A DNA stretch of 64,000 nucleotides from Phlegmacium glaucopus (Eukaryota > Basidiomycota > Agaricomycetes > Agaricales > Cortinariaceae), in NCBI GenBank assembly GCA_015039465.1, contig MU130707.1, positions 93,330 through 157,329 of the forward strand. Reading direction: 5' to 3'. A program made the translations under genes and the position numbers. Positions 37,660 to 49,869 of the stretch are shown piece after piece (within the stretch, counting starts at the first letter, position 1; each line of letters starts with the position of its first letter). Below the pieces are notes generated by a model. That model did not search any database, was not told the origin of the DNA, and was given only the letters and a program-made list of their open reading frames with translations.

Positions 37660-38834
37660 CTATTCACAATATCGACATCTCCCGTTTCCGATATTGATTT
37701 TGGATTGGCAGCCACAAAGCGCAAACTCCCGACGGTCGATTCTATCATGGATTTCTCGTCGTGGAAAGACAATCAATCCCATGGAGACCCGCACCAGGAT
37801 GATTGTAGGCGTTATACCCTAGACAGAGCCACGTTATCAGTAAATTTGGTAGCAATGACTAATGTTGTAATCACATTGAGCATTTGGTGGATATCAACGA
37901 TCAGACTAAAAGCATCTAGGACAGCTTCCCTTGTTTGAACAAGGGTAACCACGAGCCGAACCAATTGGATTGAAAACAATACCATGCCAGATTCAATTAG
38001 CGCGAATGTGACAGTCCGAATTTTGCTGCCTCCAGTGGCGCCCAAAGTTTGGTCATCCGCGGCGGATTTGACTTCACGGTACACATTGAAGATTTTGAGG
38101 ATGATTAAGCCTGTAACCAGAGCATTCACGGTCATGGACATGGCGAGACTTGCCACAGCCAGCCGAACCCCCCAGCCAGGTTCCACAACTTGATCTGAGA
38201 GAATGTATATTGAGTTGGCACCCGCTAGCCACATAACTAGAGGTGGCAATAAATTGAAATTACCCAGTCAAATAAGATAGCTTTACTAACCTAATAAGAA
38301 TACGAATGCTAAGATTGAAGGAATGATCACGACACGGATATTGCAACCCCACACAATCCAGCAACGGTAGATCTTTGAAATTTTGCGTGAATAAAATAAA
38401 TGAGAGACATAATTGATGCATACTAAGATAGATTGAGCGCAGCCGAATATTGTGTTTTGACTAGAAGCTATGTGGAGGATTACTGCTTTTACATTGCTGT
38501 GAAACTGCACAACTGAAAGTGTAAGTTATTGTTACCAACAGACTTGTTACTTACTGCATATATGACAAATGTTACATCACCAACAAAGCTTGCACTGGAT
38601 AAAACATATAGAACACATAAAAGATATAGGTTTTTATTCGTCTTATTGATGCCTTCTCTCGATGACTGGTGTCGTAAATACACGGCAAATATGCCAGAAT
38701 ACAGTCCTGGGTCAGATTAATATTATACTTAAGTTTAGCAGGTGCCGTGAAGATTGTAGAACAAGTATCTTACCGTAGAGGAGTCCTTCGAGACATACTC
38801 CAATGAATTCAAAGTCTCCAGGAGTTAGCTTCAT
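37660..38834 (-). CDS. 7TM membrane protein, array copy G (tail reading frame changed)
   Basis: Six exons open from MKLTPGDFEFIGVCLEGLLYG (38834) through GIFAVYLRHQSSREG, LYLLCVLYVLSSASFV, FHSNVKAVILHIASSQN, YRCWIVWGCNIRVVII, MWLAGANSIYILSDQVV, MSMTVNALVTGLIILKIF, RTVTFALIESGMVLFS and DIHQMLN. Exon 3 lacks the DFIA segment of helix 3, shortening it in frame. In the last exon AATC is duplicated (37771-37778), so after VRVSMGL the protein continues in another frame (IVFPRREIHDR ...) to a TAG at 37660 instead of the family tail. Membrane core intact; the altered tail would change any cytoplasmic contacts. The TATA box is a weaker TTATAAAG near 38872. Confidence 0.72.
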
Positions 38835-38879
38835 GACTTCGTGTCTGTTTAAATGACCTATTGCACGTTGCTTTATAAC

Positions 38880-40767
38880 TATAAGGGTCTAGCATCAACA
38901 TCAAATGCAGTGACTGCTAAGATAAAACTTGTGATGAACTGACGATCTTCGCTGTCATAATCAGATTTTCGGTCACGTAGGAATGTGTGCCGCATCGCAA
39001 TGTATATTTAGTACATAGTTTGAGGCAAAGAATGATACGCAACTGTCTTATTTTATGTAATCTGCCAGTAGTCAGTTGTTCCAAGGAGTAAGTTGGCATC
39101 AGTATATCGCTCGAAGTTAAAATAGTGCCGTCGTCAAGGGTTGGATACTCTGGGGCCCGGGACTTACATGCATCTGTCAACAGAATGATGATCATGATAG
39201 CGACTATGATATCGATCAATTTACCATCTAACTTGAATCATTGTCTTTCAAATATTAATAGCGATTTTGATGGTGAAGAAATTGAAAAGAAATGGGAAAT
39301 ATTTCGTGGATACCTTAATCGGAACTATTGTTCAAGGTTGAATTTATTGCAGTCCGTTGGCAAGATAATCAAACCCAATACGCACATTGTGTACTTAGTA
39401 CCATCACGATTTCAGCAGCGCTATCTTTGATTCTTCTCTTTATTGATCATGAACATGATGATACTCAGCTCTGTGAGAGTCGAACGCCCAGCTCCAACTA
39501 GAATCACAAAAACGACAGATTCAACCAATTGGACCTAAACCGCTCGTCGAGGCTGTTGGAGAAGTGAAGTCATGCCATACTTGATGAAAGCTTGGATTCG
39601 AAGAAAGAGGCCCAATCCAGTTGTTGATATAGCAACTAGATGATAACACGGTTGTTGCATTGGATCTGGTAGATGAAAAGTGAGCTATTGACTCATTCCA
39701 TTTTGTTTTCGACAACGGTTCACCTCCATACAGTAGATTCGAACAACGACGAACGTATGATAGGTTTGAAATGTCGCTTTTCTGAAGATTAACACGCGAT
39801 CAACACGACCATCTCGACTCATCAATATTTGGGGGAAAGATGAACGATCCTGAACGGAGTTTGCAGACGGCGAGACAAGATTGTTATCGATTATTGCTTT
39901 GAGTTGGATTGATCTTTGCGTACGCTCTAACATCATTTCATGGCCTTTTACGACTTGATATATGATAGGGGAGTGTAAAAAGAACAAAGCGGATGGGAGA
40001 GAAGCTGCTGAAGACAATGAAGTAAGTATTCGAAGACGAAATTGAATTAGGAAATATACTAAAGTCGTATGGCTGTCCTGTGTTAGGTGTAAAAACGTGC
40101 CGTCACACAAGCAATTGAACGCAGTAAGTTGTTGTATGCGCATCAAGGTGAATTTGACCTGACCTTTTGTGTTCAATCTTTCTGCGCATATGCAGTGCAC
40201 TATTGTCTTGTAGGTGTGAGTTGAAGGGGTAATTACTAAGAATGGTCTCAGTGTAATTCGGCGATGAGATGAATAGAGGGCCGTGAGTTTATGTTGACGA
40301 GGAGATATTAAGTTGAGTACCTTTGGACCTTCGTCGCTGGCAGCCACGCGCTTCTTCGAAACCCTCGTCACATTCATCCACCACAAGACCCGGCTTTCTC
40401 TCTCTTTTCGGTCTATCCAGTATAGTGTCCAAGGTCGCGCCTACAATGAATCCTAGTCCCAATGACACGATTTAGAACCTATGATCGATCTGAGTCGTGA
40501 ATGAGGTTGTTGGTGGTGGCACTGTCTAACAATATCCTCTCGAAAATTGGCCACCCAGTAAGCAGTAAGCAGTGACCAACTACGGAAAGATCAAGGATCG
40601 ACCTCCAAGGCCTTTATTCGATTACTACTTACGAGGTCTATTCGGAATTAAAGACAGACAGTACTTGAGTCAAGAACGCGAGCTGGCTCTCAGTAAGCTA
40701 ACCAATGGACCTGAGTGAGATGCGTTTAATGATGGATGTTGTCAACAACGATGAGTCTTTCCCACGA
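38880..40767. repeat. Array spacer without the long module
   Basis: Upstream block at 38930-39000, a DDTVV-like remnant with GTGAGC donor at about 39640-39680, the GCTCTAACATCATTTCATGGCC block near 39925, and the CGGCTTTCTCTCTCTTTTCGG block near 40390. The GAGTTCCCGACTCC to TTCATTTGAAC module is absent, so this unit is shorter (about 3.2 kb). Confidence 0.5.
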
Positions 40768-42051
40768 CTACTGTAGGCTGCCTTTGGACTCAATATGTGA
40801 CCATCGATCTACCATCTCGATATCGTCACTTAGTCGAACGCCAACATCATCGTCTCTTTTAACGACACCAACATCTCCAGTTTCTGGTCTCGAATTTGGA
40901 TTGGCAGTCACAAAGCGCAAACTCCCGACGGTCGATTCTATCATGGATTTCTCGTCGTGGAAAGACAATCCCATGGAGACCCGCACCAGGATGATTGTAG
41001 GTGTTATACCCTAGACAGAAGGATGTTATCAGTAAACTAAGAAGTAGCAATAACTAATGTTGTAATCACATTGAGCATTTGGTGGATATAAACGATGATG
41101 GAATAAGCGTTTTGGGCAGCGCCACCCTCAACCAGCACAATGTCAACCACGACCCGAGCTAATTGGATAGAAAATAACATCATGCCAGATTCGATTAGTA
41201 CGAATATGACAGTCCGAAATTTGCTCCCTGGGCCCCCAGTGACCAAAGTTTGATCGTCCGAGGCGGATTTGACTTCACGGTACACACTGAAGATTTTGAA
41301 GATGATTAAACCTGTCACCAAAGCATTCACAGTCATGTCCACGACGACACTTGCCACAGCCAGCCAAATCCCCCAGTCAGTTTGTACAACTCGGTCTGAG
41401 AGACTGTACTGTGAGCCGACATCGGTTAGCCACATAGCTAGAGGGAATGAATTGAAATTAGCCAGTCAAATCAGTTAGGTTCACTGACCTAAGAATGCAA
41501 ATGCTAATACTGAAGGTACGATCACGACACGGATATTGCAACCCCACACAATCCAGCAACGGTAGATCTTTAAGTTTGCATGAATAAAGTAAATGATAGG
41601 CATAGTAGTTTATACATGCTAGGATGGATTGGGCTATGAAGTTGCAGCAACCAGATACTGTGCCTTGAAGAAAAAATATCTGGCGTAATGCCATTGGATT
41701 TCCGTGGAACTGCGCAACAGAAAGCGTCAAAAATCGTTACTGATGGAATTGTTACTAAAATACTAACTTTATAGATGAAAAGTGTTGTAACAAGCACAAC
41801 GTTAACAGCAGATAGAACATATAGAGCACATAGAGAATAGAAAAGTATATTTTTCGTCTTGCCGGTGCCTGTTTTCGACGCCCAGTGGTCTTGTAAATAC
41901 ACAGCGAATATTCCAGAATAGATCCCTGGTGCAAGTTAATATTATACTTCTTTAGCAGGGGCCGTGAAAATTGTAGAGAAGATATCTTACCATAGAGAAA
42001 ACCTTCGATACATAATCCAATGAATTCAACGTATGCAGGAGTTCGCTTCAT
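40768..42051 (-). CDS. 7TM membrane protein, array copy H (open)
   Basis: Start MKRTPAYVEFIGLCIEGF at 42051, then GIFAVYLQDHWASKTG with helix LFYSLCALYVLSAVNVV, FHGNPMALRQIFFLQG with CCNFIAQSIL, IYRCWIVWGCNIRVVIV, AMWLTDVGSQYSLSDRVV, VDMTVNALVTGLIIFKIF, RTVIFVLIESGMMLFS, YIHQMLN, and the tail VSMGLSFHDEKSMIES, NSRPETGDVGVVKRD. The usual stop after MVDR is lost by a base change and the tail runs on for ten further residues (WSHIESKGSL) to 40768. No frameshift. TATA box at 42097-42103. Best-preserved tail of the array. Confidence 0.83.
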
Positions 42052-42096
42052 GACCTCGCGTCTGTTTTGATGGTCTATTGCATCTCTGACCTTGCT

Positions 42097-42103
42097 TTAT
42101 ATA
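42097..42103 (-). promoter_or_regulatory. TATA box of 7TM copy H
   Basis: TATATAA on minus, 46 bp before the ATG, same GACTCTTATATAAAGCAAG context. Confidence 0.6.
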
Positions 42104-43241
42104 AGAGTCTAGCACCAAATGTCAAATAGAGTGAATGAGATAAAGCTTAAAGTTCGGTATCAGAACCAGAGTTCCGGTCAGGTAAGCGTCTGTGCCGCAT
42201 CGCCACGTATCCATACCAACTAGTGTGACGGACGCGGGTAAACAGCCTGTATTTAGTATAGCCTGCGAATGTAAAATGCTACCATTATCAAGGTCTGATA
42301 TTTCTGGGGACGGTATATCTGGTAGTACATAGCTTCCCTCGTCGAAGTCTGTCGGCACTTAGATGATCCATGATAGTGATCACATTGAACAATTTAGGAT
42401 CTAATCATTACACCCTATACTACTCTGTGTAGATATTTACAATATTAGTAGTGATTTTAATGGTGAAGAGTATGACGGCGAACATTTTGAAGTAATTCAT
42501 GGATGCCTTCATCGATTATAGCCTGGGCCTGAAGTATGTTTACGATATTAATTACAACCAAACTGATAATCGAAGCGTCAATATCCACCGTTATCTTCTT
42601 TCTTCTCCTTCTTGATCATCAAAACCCTCCATCACATCATTCAAAAGGTTTTAGGGATCTTAATTTAGGCAGAACTGGAGAATCGAGACTCGCAAACGCA
42701 TGGGGAACACCAGTGAACTCCAAGCCGGGAGAATTTGAGAAGCTAAGGGCTAATTATCGATGTGATGAGTGGGAAAGAGACATTCAGAGTATCAATATAC
42801 TCACTTGGCCTGCCCAAATTTTCACCTGAACCTCTACGTTGCACCACTCAAATATTTTGCTCTACACCTACTTAATCGATGTTCTAGATCCATAATGACG
42901 GGCATAAACTGGCTAGAGTCCACTTGTCGTCCACTTGTCGTGTGGGAAAATATTGAGTTAGTTTCGTATACATTGACAACTCGATCTGCTGTAAAGGGTG
43001 TAAGTCTTTCCACGCCTGAGTCTTTACGTGTTGTAACAATAAAACTAGAGCATGCCGGAATTGCACAGGGCACAACTATCTTTACCAGCCTTGCTACTCC
43101 AATGAGCACCCGTTACTCCAGTGGACTAGGCTGGGGCCATGCTGCTAGTCTGTGGCGCTGGACCGTTCACACGCGTTTACCTACAAGATGTGCTAGTGTT
43201 TACAGCTGCCTTGGGACTCTATGTGATCATCTATCTACCAT
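42104..43241. repeat. Short array spacer with a plus-strand open stretch
   Basis: Upstream block at 42140-42220. At 42808 the CAAATTTTCACCTGAACCTCT block, then a plus frame with MTGINWLESTCRPLVVW (42896) that stays open into the antisense of the next 7TM tail (to 43440). Part is conserved in four other units, so the first 20 codons may be a real exon; the rest is a fusion by chance. Confidence 0.45.
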
Positions 43242-44462
43242 CTATATATCGTCACTTAGTCGAACGCCAACGTCGTCGTCTCGATTCACGATGCCAACAT
43301 CTCCAGTTTCCGGTATCGAATTTGGATTGGCAGCTACAAAGCGCCCGACGGTCGATTCTATCATGGATTCCTTGTCGTGGAAAGACAATCCCATGCCAGT
43401 GGAGACCTGCACCAGGATGATTGTAGGTGTTATACCCTAGATGGACCCATGTTATTAGTAAAATAACAAGTAGCAGTGACTGGTGTTGTAATCACATTGA
43501 GCATTTGGTGGATAAAAACGATGATACCATAAGCTTCGACGTCGTTGTAAATGATAACCACGAGCCGAGCCAATTGGATAGAAAATAATATCATGCCAGA
43601 TTCAATTAGCACGAATATGACACTCCGAATGTTGCTTCCGCCAGTGGCGCCCGAAGTTTGGTCATCCGAGACGGATTTGACTTCACGGTATACATTGAAG
43701 ATTTTGAAGATGATTAAGCCTGTCACCAGAGCATTCACAGTCATGGACATGGCGATACTTGCCGCATGCAGCCAACCCCCCCAGCTAGGTTGGGCAATTT
43801 TGTCTGAGAAAATGTACTGCGAGTTGGCACCCACTAGCCACATAACTAGAGGCAATAAATCAAAATTATTCAGTCAAATAAGATAGCTTGACTGACCTAA
43901 GAATACAAATGCTAAGATTGAAGGAAGAATCACGACACGGATATTGCAACCCCAGACAATCCAGCAACGGTAGATCTTTAGGATTTGCATGAATAAAGTA
44001 AATGATATGCAATAGTGATTTATACATACTAGGATAGACTGAGCTATGAAATCGGCGCAACCAGCTACTGTGCCAATAAAAGATATGTGGATTATTGCCG
44101 TTGGATTCCAGTGAGACTGCACAACTGAAAGTGTTAAAAAAGATGGTTATTGTTACCGACGGAATTATTACTACTGACCGCATATATGAAAAATGCTATA
44201 TCAAGCACAACGGTAACAACAGACAGGACATACAAAATACACAGAGCATAGAAAAGGAGATTTTTCCTCCTGTCAGTGCCTTTATTTGATGTCCAGTGGT
44301 CCTGTAAATACATGGCAAATATGCCGGAATAGACTCCTGGGACAGGTTAATATTATACTTCTTTAGCAGCTGCCGTGAAAGTTGTAGAAAAAAAATCTTA
44401 CCATAGAGAAAGCCTTCTAGACATAATCCAATAATTTCAAAGTTGGGAACAGCTAGCTTCAT
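43242..44462 (-). CDS. 7TM membrane protein, array copy I (open)
   Basis: Exons: MKLAVPNFEIIGLCLEGF (44462); GVYSGIFAMYLQDHWTSNK with helix LLFYALCILYVLSVV; SHWNPTAIIHISFIG with GCADFIAQSIL; IYRCWIVWGCNIRVVIL; VMWLVGANSQYIFSDKIA, MSMTVNALVTGLIIFKIF, RSVIFVLIESGMILFS, VFIHQMLN; and a tail GITPTIILVQVSTGMG with two extra residues, ending in a TAG at 43242 right after SDDI, four residues early. I count seven hydrophobic segments: one each around GIFAMYL, YALCILYV, FIGTVAGCADF, VVILPSILAFVF, IAMSMTVNALVTG, FVLIESGMILF and IVFIHQMLN. Coding frame intact; the early stop is unlikely to matter. Confidence 0.82.
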
Positions 44463-44508
44463 GACTTCGTGTCGGTTTTAATGACCTATTGCATCTCTGA
44501 CCCTTGCT

Positions 44509-44515
44509 TTATATA
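44509..44515 (-). promoter_or_regulatory. TATA box of 7TM copy I
   Basis: TATATAA on minus, 47 bp before the ATG. Confidence 0.6.
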
Positions 44516-46899
44516 AGGGTCTAGCATCAATATCAAAATACACTGACTGAAATGAAACTTGAGGTTCGTGATGATCCTTCCCAACCTGTCGCTGTCATGT
44601 TCCTTGTCAGGTATGAATGTGTGCCAGATCGCCATGGATCCTAACTACTGTGAAGGAGATATAATTACGCCGGTAAACAGCCTGTGATCAGTATAGCCTG
44701 TGCTTTTCCTTGATCAAGCCCTCATTATCATTCGAAAATTTTCAGGGATCTCAATTTAGGCAGGACTGGAGAGTTGAGACGAACGAATGGGTAAAGATGT
44801 TACTTTGAAGAGTATGGATATGGCTACTTACCTTTTTGTTTGTGGGTGAGGTCAGTTCAGTCGAAAGATGTAGAATAGATACTTTCTGCACTAACCAACA
44901 ATTTATCAAAAGCCTCATCAATCACTCCCTACTGTTATTGCAACACATCGACTGAGTTCCCGACTCCGAACCGCATGGGGGACACGGCTAATCGCCATCA
45001 GAAGTACGAAAGATAAGCTAACGGGCTCGTGGTCTTAGAGACGTGAAAACCAGTATACATGTAAGCTGGTTGTTGGTCTTGAAGTGTTTCTTCTAGATGT
45101 CACAGGCGTCTTGGCGGCCAAATGTTTCAATATCGCCAAGCAACTCACATTGGCAGGAAGCAATAAATTCTTTTTAAGATCCTTTAAGTTCGGGCTGAGA
45201 AATCAATTTCAAATGTAGATCGCATATCTGGACATTTGATGTGCAGAAACGCTCCCATTCTTCACGACCCACATCACCGCTATCCCCCATGAGATCCAAC
45301 TATCCGTCTCCCTTCCGACCGTCTGTCCAAAAGGTTATCCAAGGCCATGCCTCCGATGAACTCCAGACCTGGATAATTTTAGAGGCTATGGAATCAAGCC
45401 GAGTCGCGATGATGAATTTAAAGGTTATTTGCCGCGTTTTGGTGAGTGATTGGATTGCTTGTTGGTGTCAGGGGAGGAAGGTGGCCTGCAGTGCGGGGTG
45501 ATATCGATAGTGAAAGAATAAAGCGTTCAGTACGATTAGAGTGACTCGAACTATCTTTTCACTTACCCGTACTTTCATAGGTCCCCAACACATCCACCAG
45601 TACCATTGAGTGTATGCGCCATCAACCAGCAGTGCTACTGGACCGCTGGGTGGACTATTGAGGAGATTTGATGGTGTTGCATGCTCGGGTTCGAAGGTTA
45701 TGTTGGTTGGTTGGTTGTTAGTTGCAGCCAAATCAAATGGGCATTGTTGGATGGTGACCAGCGACGGACATTTGATGGTAGGACTGAGGATCGAGATCAT
45801 GGGCAATGACCGCTTCAACGACTTTGATATTGTTTCATTTTCATGGTAAAGCATAATATGGCGTCCATTCGAAATGAAGCGCAAATGACTATGATTGAAT
45901 GGAGATGAGAAGTCCAAGCGAAACAAAGGATTGGTCACTTACCATTGACCCTTGTTTAAGAACTCAAAACTTTAATGATTCATTTGATCTCACAGTACAC
46001 GAGGGGATATCATCTTTGACACACAAATCGTCGAAATAGTTCCATATGACAGAGCCGATACCGAACGGGATGGCTAAATATCGATGGATGAGTAGGAAAG
46101 AGGCCTTCAGAGTACCAATATACTCACTGTAGTGTGCCCAAATCTTCATCTGAACCTCTCCGCTGCACCACTCAAGCGCCAAGTTGCTCTATACCCACTC
46201 AACTGATGTTCTAGGTCCATAATGACGGGCGCCAACTGGCTAGAGTCCACTTGTCGCCCACTCGTCGTGTGGTAAAACAATGAGTTATGTAGTTTGTTCA
46301 GTGAGCATTCAGTGGGCGATTGGCCTCTCCCGCCTTCATCGTCCCCTACTTGTTTTCCTTTGTCATCTGATGCAATGACCTCAATGGCCGCTCTAAGGCG
46401 ATCGTTGATGGTTCTCTCGGGCTGAAGAACGAAAGGTAAGGCGTCGAACTCGCGTCAAGTCTTGACTGACTTTGGGGATTGGACATGATATAGACTTACC
46501 GCGGATCCATTTCTCCATTTACTATGTAGATACGGGCCAACTCGTTTTTTGTGATGGATCCGACGAATGAAGTCCAATTCAATTCGTTGATATAATAACT
46601 AGACATTGACGCAGTTGTCGAAGGATGAAGGGGTGCCTTTTTGTCATCAACGCCCTCATCGGCGCCTCTTCCGCCCTAAGTCCCGGTTTTCTCTATTATC
46701 CAGAAAATTGTCGAAAGTCACGGCTACAATGAGCGCCAGCCCGACCAATATGATTTAGAACCTATGATCAATCTGAGTCGTGAACGAAGTTGAACAAATA
46801 TGTGGCCAATTTGCTAGAGGATATCGTTGATCTGTTGTAAAGGCGCGAAGTCTTTCCCACGCTTGACCATGCCAGTGTCTACAGCTGCCTTTGGACTCT
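44516..46899. repeat. Array spacer with the most complete module copy
   Basis: Upstream block 44550-44640 (shortened). The module spans about 44953-46280: 45241-45435 open on plus (MQKRSHSSRPTSP, SSRVAMMNLKVICRV, then a GTGAGT donor), 45468-45938 open on minus (SKSLKRSLPMIS, TIKCPSLVTIQQCPFD), 45964-46182 open on minus (WCSGEVQMKIWAHY, SVIWNYFDDLCVKDD), and a plus MTGANWLESTCRPLVVW at about 46218. No single gene model explains all of them and I recognise no family. Confidence 0.5.
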
Positions 46900-47195
46900 A
46901 TGTGATCACCTGTCTACCATCTAGTCGAATGCCAACATCGCCGTCTCCGTTCACAATATCGACATCTCCCGTTTCCGGTATTGAATTTGGATTGGCAGCC
47001 GCAAAGCGCAAACTCCCAGCGGATTCTATGATGGATTCCTTGCCATGGAAAGACAATCCCATTGAGACCCGCACCAAGGTGTGATACCCGATACAGAACC
47101 ATGTTATGAGTAAGATAAAAGTAACAATAACTGATGTTATAATCACATTGAGCATTCGGTGGGTAGGAACGATGATAGAAAAATAAAATGCAGTG
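46900..47195 (-). pseudogene. 7TM array copy J, tail fragment
   Basis: Keeps only the end of the large exon (LSIRWVGRN-like) and the tail exon (RVSMGLSFHGKESIIES, NSIPETGDVDIVNGD). About 10 bases are missing at the start of the tail exon (TPTIILV lost), and the DNA then jumps straight to the upstream promoter block at about 47190. Everything from the start codon to helix 6 is deleted. Confidence 0.78.
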
Positions 47196-47629
47196 ACTGA
47201 GATAAAGCTTCAAGTTCGTGATGATCTTAACAAACCGTCGCTCTGATAGTCATAATCCGAGTTTTGATCGGGTAGGAATGTGTACCGCGTCGCCATGTAT
47301 ACATGCTAACTAGTTTGAGGCATTGGATTTGAACGCCCGGTTACAACTCGAATTCGTTGACGTTGTTGGAGGAGTGACGCCCATGCTATACTTGACGAAC
47401 CTTTGGATGCGATGAAAGAGGCCTAATCCTATTGTTGATATAGTAGCACAGATGACGACACTTTGTTTCGTTGGATCTAGTAGACGAAAGGTGAGTTATT
47501 GACTAGTTTTCTTTCTTTCTGACATCAGCTCACATCTATTCAATGGATTTGAACAACGTCGAATCAACGGTAGGTTTGAAGTGTCGCCTTTCAGATGATT
47601 AACACCCGATCAACAAACACTGACACTAC

Positions 47630-48182
47630 TGTAAGGAACGGAAATTGTTCAGACGCGTATTTCGCAAGCGTATCCCGTTTTAGCAATACGTCACGCGTGA
47701 CTTTTCCCATTCCGGAAAAGTGACGCGCACAGGAAAAGGAGCACGGGCAGCAACGGGCTCGCGCGATGGAAATGAAAATGAAGACAGCTAAAAATGAGCT
47801 AGCATGCTCTCAAAAATTAATTAAAGAAAAACAATTTTCTTTAAGGATCAATAACGCTAGTAAATTTCATTTTAAAAATTTCCTTCATCCTAGGTATAAA
47901 AGTAGCAGAGTTTTATCGTAGAAAGGACAGTGGAACAGCCCACCATTTAGCTAGCCTCGGATCTCTTACATCATTCTCATAAAGAGACTTCAAAAACCTC
48001 TTTACCGCATTAATCTCTCAAATATCAAAACGTATTACATTTACAATTTCGCAAGCGCTTAATTGTTATTGTGATTAAATATCTTGTGACTACATTGCTC
48101 GCACCATCGGAAATTAATATTTCTGACTAACCCTCACCAAAAAGTACCCGTTTCGAACCCCGGAACGTTTTACCCACTTACA
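47630..48182. mobile_element. Solo LTR, 553 bp
   Basis: Starts TGTAAGGAACGG and ends CCCACTTACA (TGTAA/TTACA inverted ends), flanked by CTAC on both sides (47626-47629 and 48183-48186). The flanks join to CACTACCATCT, the sequence found uninterrupted at this spot in other array units (e.g. 37315). A TATA-like GGTATAAAAG is near 47896. No internal element, so it arose by LTR-LTR recombination. This LTR family differs from the one at 1328-1905. Confidence 0.85.
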
Positions 48183-49449
48183 CTACCATCTCGAAACCAT
48201 CAAAATGGGAAGATGAACGATGTTGAATAGATGCTGCAGACGACAAGATAAGCTTGTTGTCCGTTGTTGCTTGAGCTGGACTGACCTTTTCCTACGGTCC
48301 TTTTACGACTTGGTATATGACAAGGCAGTGTAAAAAGAATAAGGAAGGTAAGACGCTGAAGACAATGAATTCAGTATTCGAAGAAGAAAAAAGTTGAATA
48401 TGATATATACTACGCTTGCGGGTGAATTCCTCCGACAACCATCTCCGAAAATAATAATAAGGGAGGGCAGAATGTGTTAGCAAAATGAACAAGGGATACC
48501 AGAGAGCCATCAAAAATTCTAATTGCTGAAGTATACCATCGAGTCTCAACCAGATGTAGCGTCGTGGGATCCTCGAAGGTGCAGTTGACGCCATTGGAAT
48601 CCTCACACGGCTCGAAGATTCTGATACCCATTCGGCCGTCCTGAGCGGCGGAAATAGCAGGAGTATTTCTTCCAGTGCCCACCTATGAACTTATTACCAA
48701 GTTTGTTAAAATGTCTAGGTTCGATTTCTCTCACCACAGTGCCATTACTCAAAATCCACTAGAGGCGCGAAAGCTATCAGTAATCAGATCCGGCGGTGTT
48801 GCTGTATTAGTTTGGAAGTTACAAAGAGCACCCCATGCCGAGTGCTGTCCTGCTAGGTGCATGTTCGATCTTTCTGCGTATGTAGTGCACAATTGTCTTG
48901 CAGGTGTGAGTTGAAAGGGGTAAGAGTGGTCTGAGTGCGATAAGGGAGTTTAGTTGGAATATGGTGCTTGTACCATCCGATTTGTATGGGAAGAGGGGGT
49001 GTTTTCAGTGATGAGATGAATAGAGAGTGGTGCCTCGTCACCTTGATCCCCAGAAGACCCGACTCTCCTCTATCTTTAAGATCTATCCCGTAAGTTGTCC
49101 AAGGTCGCGCCTGAAATGAATCCCAGGCTTGAAATATACCTATGATTAATCTGAGGGGTGGATGGGGTTGAAAAAAGAAGTTGGTGGTGGTGGCCAATTT
49201 GCCAGAGATAAGACATGTGTTCGGAGAGTGCCCACCGCCCAGTGACCAACGACAGGGATTCATTAGTGGGATCAAGGCCCAACTGCTCAGTTATTCAATA
49301 TTTGACTAGTAAGGAGTCTATTCGAAATGAAAGACTTGACTGACCATGACCTCCAGTAAAGGGGCGACGCACAGTATTGGCTAAGTTTTTCCCACGTTTA
49401 ACCACAACCATATCTAGACTCTATATGATCATCTATCTAACATCATAAC
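48183..49449. other. No gene; array spacer
   Basis: Contains spacer blocks (TTTTACGACTTGGTATATGA near 48300, GTCCAAGGTCGCGCCTG near 49095). A 90-codon minus frame at 48410-48682 (GRNTPAISAAQDGRMGI, SNGVNCTFEDP) has no counterpart in other units and no recognisable family. Confidence 0.4.
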
Positions 49450-49821
49450 TTAGTCGAACCCAGTATCCTCATTTATACTCACGATACCAACATCTTCCGT
49501 GTCTGGTATTGAATTTGGGCTGTAAGCTGCAAAGCGCACTTGATCAACTATACTTGTTAGTTCAACACTTACACACTTCAAAAGTTCAAGTTCACGCAAC
49601 GATGTCAGTGCCGCCAACGCCACTGCTGGACCCGATGAGAATACCCTCACCATGTAAGTTGTTGTCTCTTTCGATTCCAAGTCATACTGATGCCTTTCAC
49701 ATAGCTCAAGGGTCTCCTCCAGCACGTCGTCTGCCATCCTGTCAACGAGCTTCTCCCGTCGTATGTGTCTGCAGGCCCAAATAACCTCGCATATCACTCG
49801 TATTGACCCACTTCGTCTCAA
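49450..49821 (-). pseudogene. 7TM tail fragment joined to unrelated DNA (copy L)
   Basis: A 123-codon open frame whose last 30 or so residues (VDQVRFAAYSPNSIPDTE, VSINEDTGFD) are a 7TM tail, while the first 90 (LVDRMADDVLEETLELCE, AALTSLRELELLKC) are from elsewhere. The upstream part is also antisense to a plus-strand start-like piece (MSVPPTPLLDPMRIPSP at about 49602 with a GTAAGT donor). Probably a breakpoint, not a gene. Confidence 0.5.
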
Positions 49822-49869
49822 TTCCTAGACGACTTCCCTCCATCCATCACTACTTCAGGTCGTATACGC

